11,055 bases of DNA from Planctomycetota bacterium (GCA_023489375.1 JAMDCX010000023.1:1-11055), one strand, 5' to 3'; shown: positions 1 to 7,846, numbered from the stretch's first letter. A program made the numbers and translations. Notes: generated by a model from the sequence alone, not told the origin.

Positions 1-204
1 ACAATTTTCGGTTTGCATTAATGCTTACTACTTCATTTTTGCCGATCATGCGGTTGGCGTGGAGAAGTGAGCAATTCAGGTCCTTATAAAGGAGTTCTGC
101 TATGTTTAATAGCAAAACAAGTATCGTCACATCCGCTGCAGATGGTTGCAGCAAACCGTCGTCCATTCGGCCAATGGACAATTCATACCGCTTCAATATG
201 AAGC

Positions 205-212
205 AGAAGGAG
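205..212 (+). promoter_or_regulatory. Ribosome binding site deciding the PEP-CTERM start
   Basis: AGAAGGAG lies 6 bases before the ATG at 219. It supports initiation directly at the signal peptide. A comparable AAAGGAG at 88-94 precedes the in-frame upstream ATG at 102, so the start remains a choice between two good sites. Confidence 0.6.
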
Positions 213-218
213 TCGTTT

Positions 219-1037
219 ATGTATTCCAATCGTTCGTCCATTTCGCGTGGTTGTTCTCTGGCGGCGGCGGCCATGGCGGTCGCAGCAATGGGGATGGGTG
301 TTGGTCTATGTGGGCTTGGAACCAACATTGCTTCAGCGACGATTATATACTCTGATAATTTCTCGGGTAGTGCTACTTCTTCGTTGAACGGTCAAACTAC
401 CACTACGGGGGGCGGCACATGGAGTGTATATAATGAAAACACTGATGGTACTGGTTGGATGGCGAACGGATCATGTCCCCTTGACCAGGGTAATGAAGGT
501 TCTTTTGCCGTTTTGCCGTTTACGCCCACATCGGGGCTAATTTATGCGGCATCTGCAAGCTTTGCTAATATCAGTTCAACGATAGCTGGTTCACCCTATA
601 TGGGGGTATTTTTTGAGATTGGGGGCAACATTGGCTCAATTCAAGATTCGGTTTTTACTGGCGCGGGAGGTTACGGGGGGGACGTTACTTGGATTGCAAA
701 TCACAATGTTGGTAGTACTAATGTTTCCGGGGATTCTGGTTATGTGCCTGGTGGCGGCACCTTGTCATTAGTATTAAACACCACTGTTGCCAGTTGGAGT
801 TTGAGTTCATCATATAATGGAATACCAACAGGAGAATCGTATACCTTTACGACTAATCCCGACAATCTTATCGGCGTAGGCCTCATGAGTGGTAACTACC
901 CGACCGGTGGTGGCGCTACTAGCTTTGAACTAACGTCAACCCCAGTTCCGGAAGCAATGTCACTGGAATTGCTCGGTGTAGGAGCATTGGGGCTGGTACT
1001 GATCGGACGCAAGCGTGCGATCCGCCGGTGCGTGTAA
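219..1037 (+). CDS. PEP-CTERM sorting-signal exported protein
   Basis: A 272-residue exported protein of unknown function with a C-terminal surface-sorting signal. The N-terminus (about residues 1-40) is a Sec signal peptide: a short basic segment (SNRSSISRG), an Ala/Met/Gly-rich hydrophobic stretch, then ASA before TIIYSDNFSG. The body is rich in Gly, Ser and Thr, with beta-type sequence resembling a lectin-like sandwich. The last 30 residues match the PEP-CTERM plan: V-P-E-A, a hydrophobic helix (LLGVGALGLVLIG), then a basic tail (RKRAIRRC). Known for the family: exosortase recognises this tripartite signal and moves the protein to the cell surface or matrix. Here the third motif residue is Ala instead of Pro. 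I chose the start at 219 because it places the signal peptide at the very N-terminus and has an AGAAGGAG ribosome site at 205-212. An in-frame ATG at 102, also with a good ribosome site, would add 39 residues. Transcription probably ends at the terminator at 1049-1094. Confidence 0.8.
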   Translation: MYSNRSSISRGCSLAAAAMAVAAMGMGVGLCGLGTNIASATIIYSDNFSGSATSSLNGQTTTTGGGTWSVYNENTDGTGWMANGSCPLDQGNEGSFAVLPFTPTSGLIYAASASFANISSTIAGSPYMGVFFEIGGNIGSIQDSVFTGAGGYGGDVTWIANHNVGSTNVSGDSGYVPGGGTLSLVLNTTVASWSLSSSYNGIPTGESYTFTTNPDNLIGVGLMSGNYPTGGGATSFELTSTPVPEAMSLELLGVGALGLVLIGRKRAIRRCV

Positions 1038-1048
1038 TACGACGTTGA

Positions 1049-1094
1049 CGGCGGGGTGCATTTCGGGCGTGGTCCGATGTGCCCCGCCGATTTT
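1049..1094 (+). terminator. Intrinsic terminator after the PEP-CTERM gene
   Basis: CGGCGGGGTGCA at 1049-1060 pairs with TGTGCCCCGCCG at 1078-1089: 12 base pairs including two adjacent G-T wobbles, with a 17-base loop. It is followed by ATTTT at 1090-1094. A GC-rich stem followed by a short T run 12 bases after the stop codon fits a Rho-independent terminator, although the T run is short. It separates the PEP-CTERM gene from the next gene. Confidence 0.7.
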
Positions 1095-1097
1095 GAT

Positions 1098-1115
1098 ACC
1101 GTACTGAGTTACGGT
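1098..1115. repeat. Small perfect hairpin between genes
   Basis: ACCGTA at 1098-1103 and TACGGT at 1110-1115 are perfect inverted repeats around a 6-base loop. They sit just after the terminator and 52 bases before the next start codon. It could be a second pausing hairpin, a leader structure or an operator. No T tract follows, so I assign no function. Confidence 0.35.
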
Positions 1116-1166
1116 GCGAATATACTTTATTGGTCGGGCGCTGTGCCCTGAATATGGAGATTCGTT

Positions 1167-2156
1167 ATGCGTAACAATGATTTATTCCAAGTGGGTCGTA
1201 AATCCGCGCACGGTTTTACTGTCGTCGAGTTATTAATTGTAATTTCCATAATTGCTTTGTTAATTGCTCTCTTGTTGCCGGCACTCGCCATGGCGAGACA
1301 ATCCGCAGACGCGATATCATGTGCGGCGAACTTGAGGTCAATCGGAATACTGAATGCCGAATACGCAGATACTTATGCTGGCATGTTACCGCCAGGGCAA
1401 ATTTCATATGGCTATGGAGATTATCAGTGGCATTTCCAGGGAATGAATGAGTTAGGCAGCTATTCTTGGACTGAGTTCCTCCTGCAGTTTCAATATCCGA
1501 GCACGTTTCCTAACTTTGGGAGTTTCTGTACGAACTATTCTAATTTCGACAAGCCCAATGTTTATTCCATGTATCAAGCTGAATTCCAATGTCCGTCGCA
1601 TGTGCTTCCAAATATACCTTGGCGTCCTGGTATGGCATTTGCCGCATACGTTCAGAATTATGCGGCGAATCCAAATTTATTTCTTGATGCCGATATCATA
1701 AACTATATATGGGGGGCGGCAACGCAGAATGAGCCAAGTACATTGAGCGCGAATATAGTAAGGTCTCCATCTCACTGCATTGAATGTGCTGACGCGGCTC
1801 AGGATATACCCGACGGTTCTTCGTATTTCGTTTTTAATGATTATTATGACCCCGCCATCTATGGTTCGTATGAAACACTCCTTGATACAAAAACATTGCC
1901 GGCACCACAGGGGAGCACGCCAAATCCGACCGCAATCATTGAGCCGATCAATGAATATGCAGGCAACCAGGATGCGCTTGGAACCAACCTCCATAGTGAT
2001 GCTTCGTTCAATTGGGATTTTAGTGTGCGCTACCGCCATATGATGACAACTGCACAAGGCAGTGGATACGCAAATGCTGTCTTTGCCGACGGCCATGTTG
2101 GAATTATCAAGCAATATGGCTTGCACGTTTACAACTTCTTGCCGCAATCCCAATAA
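1167..2156 (+). CDS. Prepilin-like protein with H...DG C-terminal motif
   Basis: A 329-residue pseudopilin-like protein. Residues 15-40 form a class III (type IV pilin/type II secretion) leader: after Gly16 comes FTVVE, with the expected Glu at mature position 5, then a long hydrophobic helix ending in ALLLPALA. Prepilin peptidase would cut after Gly16 and methylate Phe17. The remainder is a globular domain rich in aromatic residues and Asn, with several Cys (for example CAANL, FCTNY, FQCPSH, CIECAD). The C-terminus (about residues 293-315) has R-H followed by ANAVFADGHV, the motif that names the 'processing-associated H-X9-DG' proteins abundant in Planctomycetes and Lentisphaerae. Here 16 residues separate His from Asp rather than 9. 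Start at 1167: ATGGAG at 1154-1159 supplies a ribosome site. The role of these proteins is not established; a minor pseudopilin or envelope protein is likely. It is probably transcribed separately from the preceding gene because of the terminator at 1049-1094. Confidence 0.85.
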   Translation: MRNNDLFQVGRKSAHGFTVVELLIVISIIALLIALLLPALAMARQSADAISCAANLRSIGILNAEYADTYAGMLPPGQISYGYGDYQWHFQGMNELGSYSWTEFLLQFQYPSTFPNFGSFCTNYSNFDKPNVYSMYQAEFQCPSHVLPNIPWRPGMAFAAYVQNYAANPNLFLDADIINYIWGAATQNEPSTLSANIVRSPSHCIECADAAQDIPDGSSYFVFNDYYDPAIYGSYETLLDTKTLPAPQGSTPNPTAIIEPINEYAGNQDALGTNLHSDASFNWDFSVRYRHMMTTAQGSGYANAVFADGHVGIIKQYGLHVYNFLPQSQ

Positions 2157-2246
2157 TTATATGCATTGTGAATGAGCATTGAGCAACATTGTATACCGTT
2201 AAGGCTCTATAGAAAACAACGCGAATAAAAAGAAAGTACAATCATA

Positions 2247-3632
2247 ATGGTCAACTATAATTTAAAATATTTTATAATAAAAGTTTATATCGTTATAATA
2301 GGAATAATGCTGTATTTATTTGCCAATGCGGCATGGGCGGCGGCCAGAGTGGTGCTACCGTTGCCTACCCATAATCAATTGACATGGGAAAACGCGGAAC
2401 TTGGCATTTTCTTTCACTACGATTTGCAAGTAGCCCATCCGCATTACACCATGACCTTTCGTGGTGATCCATTTTTATCACCAACCGTGCCGGATACGGA
2501 CAGTTGGCTGCGCATGGCGAAGGCTATGGGGGCACGGTACGCCGTTTATGTATGCAAGCATGCAAGCGGATATATGTTCTTCCAGTGCCATGCCTATCCG
2601 TTCGGTCTTTCCTACTCAAAATGGGACGATGGAAAAGCTGATATGGTTAGGAGCTTTGTTAACTCGTGCCATAAATACGGTGTTCAACCTGGTCTGTACT
2701 GCACGCTGTCCACGAACTATTATTTACACATCTCGCACTGTTTAGTCGATAACGGCAGAGGAGACAATACTACCGCGCAAGCTTCCTATGCACATATCTG
2801 TGAAAAGATCGAAACGCGTCTCTGGAGCCATTACGGGCGGCTGTTCTATTGCTGGTTTGATGGTGGCGAGTTGCCAGTAAACAAGGGCGGGCCGAATCTG
2901 GTTCCGCTACTTAAAAAATATCAGCCCGATATGGTCTGTTTTCAAGGTCCTTCGGGTGCCCCTGGTGGCCTGACGCGCTGGATAGGAAATGAAGCAGGCG
3001 AGGCCCCATATCCGTGCTGGGAAACGGTAGCCAGAGACAACCAGTCCGGAGCAGGTAATCCTCACGGCAAAATATGGGAGCCCGCAGAGGTCGACGTTTC
3101 CATTTTGGCTGGGGACCATTGGTTCTGGCATCCCGGCCGCCAAAATCCATTGTTGACGCTGCCTCACCTTATTGACATCTATTATCACTCAATTGGTCGT
3201 GGCTGCAATCTCATTATCAACGCACCGATCAATCAATACGGGCGTATTGCGAGGACGATCCGGCGACGCCTGGCGGCATTTGGCCAGGAAATTCGCCATC
3301 GGTTTGCCTACCCGTTGGATCAGACATCAGGGCGCGGGAGTAACCTTGTCATGAAATTCCCACAAGCGACTACAATCAACAATGTCATGATCATGGAACG
3401 AATCAGCAAGGGACAGCGCGTCCGAAAATACCTCGTCCAAGGACGCATACACGGACGCTGGATGGTACTTTGCCGAGGCAGTTCCATCGGCCACGAACGA
3501 CTTCAGCAATTCAAACCGATTCTAGTCAGTGCAGTAAGGCTGGTGGTGCTTAAGTCCGTGGCCCCCCCCCTGATTTCTAAGTTCGCAGTGTACAACGTTA
3601 ATGCCTTCCGAATTAAATCAGAACAAGGATAA
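2247..3632 (+). CDS. Secreted alpha-L-fucosidase, GH29 (subfamily B type)
   Basis: A 461-residue exported fucosidase that would remove terminal alpha-L-fucose, probably alpha-1,3/1,4-linked as in Lewis-type structures. Residues 1-33 are a Sec signal peptide (hydrophobic core IIKVYIVIIGIMLYLF, then AAWAAA). The catalytic barrel spans about 38-340. It opens with LPLPTHNQLTWENAELGIFFHY, seen in pieces in plant and bacterial GH29-B enzymes. The nucleophile is Asp205 in YCWFDGG, and the acid/base is probably Glu249 in RWIGNEAG. PAEVDVSI, WFWHP, IDIYYHSIGRGCN and INAPINQ are further GH29-B landmarks. A C-terminal beta-sandwich occupies about 345-455. Odd point: the usual fucose-binding KHHDGF is KHASGY (104-109), so His105 remains but the second His is Ala106. 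The ribosome site is weak (an AAAGAAAG-like stretch about a dozen bases upstream). A run of nine C lies at 3562-3570 within the frame. It is the first gene of the glycosidase cluster, 129 bases before the GH20 start. Confidence 0.88.
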   Translation: MVNYNLKYFIIKVYIVIIGIMLYLFANAAWAAARVVLPLPTHNQLTWENAELGIFFHYDLQVAHPHYTMTFRGDPFLSPTVPDTDSWLRMAKAMGARYAVYVCKHASGYMFFQCHAYPFGLSYSKWDDGKADMVRSFVNSCHKYGVQPGLYCTLSTNYYLHISHCLVDNGRGDNTTAQASYAHICEKIETRLWSHYGRLFYCWFDGGELPVNKGGPNLVPLLKKYQPDMVCFQGPSGAPGGLTRWIGNEAGEAPYPCWETVARDNQSGAGNPHGKIWEPAEVDVSILAGDHWFWHPGRQNPLLTLPHLIDIYYHSIGRGCNLIINAPINQYGRIARTIRRRLAAFGQEIRHRFAYPLDQTSGRGSNLVMKFPQATTINNVMIMERISKGQRVRKYLVQGRIHGRWMVLCRGSSIGHERLQQFKPILVSAVRLVVLKSVAPPLISKFAVYNVNAFRIKSEQG

Positions 3633-3748
3633 TAGGTAAGAAGGTCCGGCGTGTAAAACACCTTGCCATGGTACATCTACGCAGGGTGGTGCCCGACGAC
3701 ACATTATGATGGGATAAGATGCGGAAAAGCTCAGGCAGGCTCACGATT

Positions 3749-3753
3749 AAGGA
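3749..3753 (+). promoter_or_regulatory. Ribosome binding site deciding the GH20 start
   Basis: AAGGA lies 8 bases before the ATG at 3762, which starts directly at the signal peptide. No comparable site precedes the in-frame ATG at 3663. Confidence 0.55.
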
Positions 3754-3761
3754 TATTGCTT

Positions 3762-5645
3762 ATGCAAAAGTTAAGATTGGCCATCGTCGCTGGATTCTTA
3801 ATTATGGCTCTTTTTTCCAGCTTGGTACGCGCTGTGGAAAAACGAGGTCGTTTTTCGGTAGATAATCTCGGCCTGCTCCCACTACCGCGACACGTCACAG
3901 CCTATGCCACTAAATGGCAGCTTCCCGCAAAGATCGGCATTACAGCTGACAATCCCGCCGAACGCCATATCGCCAGATTCCTTCAACACTTCTTGAGACA
4001 TCGGCAAATTGTTGCCGATATTGCCTCCACCGGCATTGGCCAGATTATGCTTTCTACTGGGGCAGCTAATTCAAAGCTTGGCCATGAAGGGTATTTGCTG
4101 GACGTTACCAGTCATGGGGCGGTACTCTCCGCTAATACTGGCCACGGATTATTTTATGCTCTGCAAACCTTTGAACAACTATTTAATCCCGCCAAGCCAA
4201 CGGATAACGCCATTCACGAGGTTTCAATTATGGATTGGCCACGCTACCGCTGGCGTGGAATTATGCTGGATTGCGCCCGATACCGCTTCTCCGTGCGAAC
4301 CATCAAAAAATTCATCCGTCTGGCCGCTCATTACAAACTTAATATGTTTCACTGGCATCTTTCCGATTTTGAAGGCTGGCGTGTCAAAATTCCCCAGTAT
4401 CCAAAACTTACTCAAATCGGAGCATACTGGTATAAGAATGGTTACGGCGGCGGCTATTACACCCAAAAGCAAATCAGGGAAATTGTCGCATACGCACACG
4501 CTCGCTATATTACCATTGTGCCGGAGATAGATGTTCCCGGCCACTGTAGAGCCGCCATCCAGGCGTATCCTTGGCTAGCCGGCGGCCGCGGACATTCTCC
4601 GCTGACGCCGAGCCGTCGAACGTTCCAATTTCTCAAGACCGTCTTCGGCGATTTAGCCAGGCTTTTTCCAGGACCGATTCATATCGGCGGGGATGAAGTC
4701 GATGTAAAAGCATGGGCCAAAGATCGCGCCGCTCATAAACTCATGCGACGATACCACTGGAAATCTCTGCAGCAGATTCTATCTTATTTTGAAGTTAAAT
4801 TAGCCCGCTTTCTGAACGCCAGGGGACACCGTGCTATCATCTGGGACGATCCCAATGTGCCGGTTAAACCATTACCCAGGAATACCATTGTGGAATGCTG
4901 GAACAGCTCCACCGTAGTGCCAATTGATGCGAGCGAAGGGCATGACATTATGGTTGCAGAAGCACCTCAACTGTATTTTGATGCACGGCAAGGAGATATA
5001 AAATACGAACCGTGGCCGGTTCCATGGTACAGGGTCGTCAACCTGCGAACGACCTATCAGTTTAATCCGTCGGAACTGCTGCCGGTATCCTTACGGTCAC
5101 GCCTGCTCGGGGCCGAGGCCTGCATGTGGGCAGATGAATGGGCTATACACGAGATTCCCAAGGCCTTTGCAAATCCCCACCTGTTTTATCAGCTATTACC
5201 GCGTGAGCTGGCTCTGGCGGAAATCTGCTGGACGCCTAAAAATTTGCAGAATTATAGCAGTTTTGTATCCCGGACATCGCCGCAATATTCCTGGTTGCGG
5301 AAACATCATTATTATTTCCGGATGCCACAGCCCAGCTTTCGAGTTTTCTGCGATGGCGGACACACTTCACGCACCCATGACCTGAATCACAATGCCCTCA
5401 TTGTTAATACAACAAGCAACTTCGCGAATGTACTGGTAAGTGATCCTGTTCCCGAAACCCTCTTTTACTATACACTCAATGGGGCAATTCCTGATGTTCA
5501 ATCGGTGCGATACAGAAGTCCATTGCATCTCCAAATTATCCCGGGCAAACCTGTGATTGTCCGTGTTGTAGCCATTGATCCATTCGGTCGTACCAGCGCG
5601 CCAGCCAAACTGATTCTGAAGTTCAAAAATGAAGCTAAACCATGA
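3762..5645 (+). CDS. Secreted beta-N-acetylhexosaminidase, GH20
   Basis: A 627-residue exo-beta-N-acetylhexosaminidase that would release terminal beta-GlcNAc or GalNAc by substrate-assisted catalysis. Residues 1-24 are a Sec signal peptide (MQKLRLAIVAGFLIMALFSS...). About 30-160 is the GH20b alpha/beta domain (LLPLPRHV ... GLFYALQTFEQL). About 165-500 is the catalytic barrel: RGIMLDCARYRF with Asp170 and sugar-binding Arg173, FHWHLSDFEGW (His197-Trp206), GGYYTQKQIREIVAYA, PEIDVPGHC, and the catalytic pair Asp311-Glu312 in HIGGDEV. The last ~100 residues resemble the chitobiase C-terminal beta domain. Odd points: the usual HWHLTDDQGW is HWHLSDFEGW, and the substrate-binding WTE reads W456-A-D458-E459. 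I chose the ATG at 3762, with AAGGA at 3749-3753, because an in-frame ATG at 3663 would put 33 non-hydrophobic residues before the signal peptide. The stop overlaps the GH89 start (ATGA). Confidence 0.92.
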   Translation: MQKLRLAIVAGFLIMALFSSLVRAVEKRGRFSVDNLGLLPLPRHVTAYATKWQLPAKIGITADNPAERHIARFLQHFLRHRQIVADIASTGIGQIMLSTGAANSKLGHEGYLLDVTSHGAVLSANTGHGLFYALQTFEQLFNPAKPTDNAIHEVSIMDWPRYRWRGIMLDCARYRFSVRTIKKFIRLAAHYKLNMFHWHLSDFEGWRVKIPQYPKLTQIGAYWYKNGYGGGYYTQKQIREIVAYAHARYITIVPEIDVPGHCRAAIQAYPWLAGGRGHSPLTPSRRTFQFLKTVFGDLARLFPGPIHIGGDEVDVKAWAKDRAAHKLMRRYHWKSLQQILSYFEVKLARFLNARGHRAIIWDDPNVPVKPLPRNTIVECWNSSTVVPIDASEGHDIMVAEAPQLYFDARQGDIKYEPWPVPWYRVVNLRTTYQFNPSELLPVSLRSRLLGAEACMWADEWAIHEIPKAFANPHLFYQLLPRELALAEICWTPKNLQNYSSFVSRTSPQYSWLRKHHYYFRMPQPSFRVFCDGGHTSRTHDLNHNALIVNTTSNFANVLVSDPVPETLFYYTLNGAIPDVQSVRYRSPLHLQIIPGKPVIVRVVAIDPFGRTSAPAKLILKFKNEAKP

Positions 5646-7846
5646 CCGACGACCTTCCAATATCATCAAAGGGACTCAATCGGCGTGAGTTTCTGTCAGC
5701 AACGTTTGCAGTCGGAATATCGGCGTCAATAACGTTGCACGCTGAAAGCCCGCAACCGGAGGACGTAACTCCCATATTGGCGCTAGCCCATCGCGTGATG
5801 GGGCCGCGCGCAGCGGAATTAACTTTTGAAAACATCGACGCTCACAACTATCTGGATATATTTGAGGTTCAAAATGCCAGCGGTCGGATCATCTTGCGTG
5901 GAAAAAATACTATCGCCCAGGCAGCAGCGCTGAACTACTTCCTTCGCAAAGGCTGTCATTCTCAAATATCCTGGGTTGGAGACCAAGTATATCTACCCGA
6001 AAAATTTAGCGTACCGGGCAGGAAAAATCGCCGCAACGTATTGGTGCAATGCCGCTATTTTATTAATTACTACACCTTCAGTTATATCATGGCCTACTGG
6101 GATTGGCCTCGCTGGCAGCGTGAGTTGGACTGGATGGCACTGAATGGAATTAATTTGGCGTTGGCTGCGGTGATCGGCCAGGAGTGCATCTGGCAATACG
6201 TGATACGCCGCATGGGGCAATCGGAGGAGGAAATCCGACAGTTCATCGCCGGGCCGGCATTTACACCGTGGTGGTTGATGGACAACTTGGAGGGCTGGGG
6301 CGGACCGGTCTGGGAAGACTGGCTTGAAAGCCGCCGCCGGCTACAGACACGGATTTTGGCCCGCATGCGGTCTCTGGGCATCCAGCCAGTATTCCAGGGA
6401 TTCTACGGGATGGTCCCGCCCTCGTTGAAAAAGCATTATCCCAACGGCAGAATCATCAACACAGGTCAATGGTGCATGTTCTCCCGCCCGCCGATGCTTT
6501 TGCCGGGGGATACGTTGTTTGATCGCATGGCGGCCATCTGGTATGAGGAACAATACAAACTTTTTGGAGAAGCCCGTTATTTTGGCGGTGATCCATTTCA
6601 TGAAGGAGTAACACCAGTTGGAGTTGATCTTGAACAGGTCGGCAGAGGCGTAGAATCCGCCATGCAGAATGCCAGGCCCGGTGCCATCTGGGTCATGCAA
6701 GGCTGGCAGGAAAATCCACATCAGCGAATGCTGGACGGAACCACTAAGAGCAATACGTTGATCTTGGATATCTGGGACGACGGACCGGATGGAGGATTTT
6801 ACCACAATCGTAAAAACTGGTCTGGGCATCCGTGGGTCTGGTGCATTATCAGCAATTTCGGAGGCAATCTGTGGAGCTATGGTCGATGGGACCGCATTGC
6901 CCAAGGGCCATTTGATGCGCTAAAGAAGGGGCGGATGTGCGGCATCGGTGCAGCGATGGAGGGCACCGTCGATTATCCGACATTTCAACTTCTTTTCGAT
7001 CTGGCGTGGTACACTGAGAAACCAAACCTGACTAAATGGACCGCCGCCTATGCGGTTCAACGCTACGGAGGACACTGCAAGTCAGCGGTAACAGCATGGG
7101 AATTGCTGAAATCGTCAGTCTATAATTCAAAAGTCCCGTGGCAGAGTTCATGCGTGTTCTGTAATTCACCGGATGGGGCATCTTGGAGCAGTTCAATACA
7201 AAATTACGCGAAAGCATTTCCCTATGATCGAGGCCAAATGGTTTTAGCGCTACGAAACCTTCTAGATGCCGCAGATCACTTTGAAAAAGTGCCCACATAT
7301 CAATTTGACATTACAGATATAACCCGGCAGGTCTTGGATAATCTTGGCTTATGGCAATATGGACGGATGATCGCGGCCTTGAAGCAGAAATTGCCAGCGG
7401 AATTCGACAAGGAATCGCATTTGTTTCTCAACATGATTCTTGATGAAGATCGGCTGCTCAAAACGCAGGAAGGGTTTCTGCTGGGGCATTGGATCGCTGC
7501 TGCCCGGGCGTTTGCTGAAACGACCGGCCCAAGGCAATTGCTGGAAACTGACGCCCGAACCCTTATCACCGTATGGGGGCCTAAGCCGGGGTGGATTGAT
7601 TATTCCGGCCGTGAGTGGGTCGAAATGCTGAGGAATTTTTATTTTCCACGATGGCAGTTGTGGGTACGGCAACAGCAAAGCATCCTGAAGGGCAACTCTC
7701 CACAGACAGTTGACTATTTTGCCTGGGCGCGAGCGCGGACTTACCAACACATTACATTTTCTGCCGTAGCAACCGGCGATTCAATCCGGGAGGCCAGGCG
7801 TATTATCAACAAATATAAGTCGATATTCCAGGAGGCAAACCAATGA
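5642..7846 (+). CDS. Tat-exported alpha-N-acetylglucosaminidase, GH89 (NAGLU family)
   Basis: A 734-residue exo-alpha-N-acetylglucosaminidase, about the length of human NAGLU. It would remove terminal alpha-GlcNAc, as found on gastric-type mucin O-glycans or in desulfated heparan. The N-terminus has a twin-arginine signal: N-R-R-E-F-L (about residues 13-18) followed by a weak hydrophobic stretch and LHAES. About 45-120 is the NAGLU N-terminal domain. The catalytic barrel follows: YTFSYIMAYWDWPRWQRELDWMALNGIN, read in pieces, then GPAFTPWWLMDNLEGWGGP, PVFQGFYGMVP, VMQGWQENP and WCIISNFGGNLWSYG. The two catalytic acids of the family align with Glu321 (DPFHEG) and Glu440 (GIGAAMEG), both present. 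From about 460 to the end is the helical C-terminal domain. It starts within the GH20 stop (ATGA) with no strong ribosome site, suggesting translational coupling, and ends in an ATGA overlap with the next gene. The Tat route differs from the Sec signals of the two upstream enzymes. Confidence 0.92.
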   Translation: MTDDLPISSKGLNRREFLSATFAVGISASITLHAESPQPEDVTPILALAHRVMGPRAAELTFENIDAHNYLDIFEVQNASGRIILRGKNTIAQAAALNYFLRKGCHSQISWVGDQVYLPEKFSVPGRKNRRNVLVQCRYFINYYTFSYIMAYWDWPRWQRELDWMALNGINLALAAVIGQECIWQYVIRRMGQSEEEIRQFIAGPAFTPWWLMDNLEGWGGPVWEDWLESRRRLQTRILARMRSLGIQPVFQGFYGMVPPSLKKHYPNGRIINTGQWCMFSRPPMLLPGDTLFDRMAAIWYEEQYKLFGEARYFGGDPFHEGVTPVGVDLEQVGRGVESAMQNARPGAIWVMQGWQENPHQRMLDGTTKSNTLILDIWDDGPDGGFYHNRKNWSGHPWVWCIISNFGGNLWSYGRWDRIAQGPFDALKKGRMCGIGAAMEGTVDYPTFQLLFDLAWYTEKPNLTKWTAAYAVQRYGGHCKSAVTAWELLKSSVYNSKVPWQSSCVFCNSPDGASWSSSIQNYAKAFPYDRGQMVLALRNLLDAADHFEKVPTYQFDITDITRQVLDNLGLWQYGRMIAALKQKLPAEFDKESHLFLNMILDEDRLLKTQEGFLLGHWIAAARAFAETTGPRQLLETDARTLITVWGPKPGWIDYSGREWVEMLRNFYFPRWQLWVRQQQSILKGNSPQTVDYFAWARARTYQHITFSAVATGDSIREARRIINKYKSIFQEANQ
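7830..7835 (+). promoter_or_regulatory. Strong ribosome binding site for the 920-residue protein
   Basis: AGGAGG lies 7 bases before the ATG at 7843, inside the last codons of the GH89 gene. It supports the longer start even though that puts 46 residues before the signal-like segment. Confidence 0.6.

Noticed and set aside
1..101. Upstream region as the end of another gene or a promoter
   Set aside because: Only a palindrome GCATTAATGC at 15-24 and a ribosome site at 88-94 are seen; no convincing -35/-10 pair or coding frame.
1677..2153. 158-codon open frame on the minus strand opposite the prepilin-like gene
   Set aside because: The + strand frame has a full N-methylation leader and H...DG motif; the antisense frame has no known features and is a shadow.
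2157..2246. Promoter for the glycosidase operon
   Set aside because: TTGAGC at 2179 and TATAGA at 2208 are 23 bases apart, too far for a standard sigma-70 promoter. The operon must start somewhere near here, but the sequence does not show where.
3663..3761. N-terminal extension of the GH20 protein from the ATG at 3663
   Set aside because: It puts 33 polar residues before an ideal signal peptide and lacks a ribosome site; the ATG at 3762 has AAGGA.
6341..6904. 187-codon open frame on the minus strand opposite GH89
   Set aside because: The sense frame carries the conserved GH89 barrel motifs throughout; the antisense frame shows nothing recognisable.
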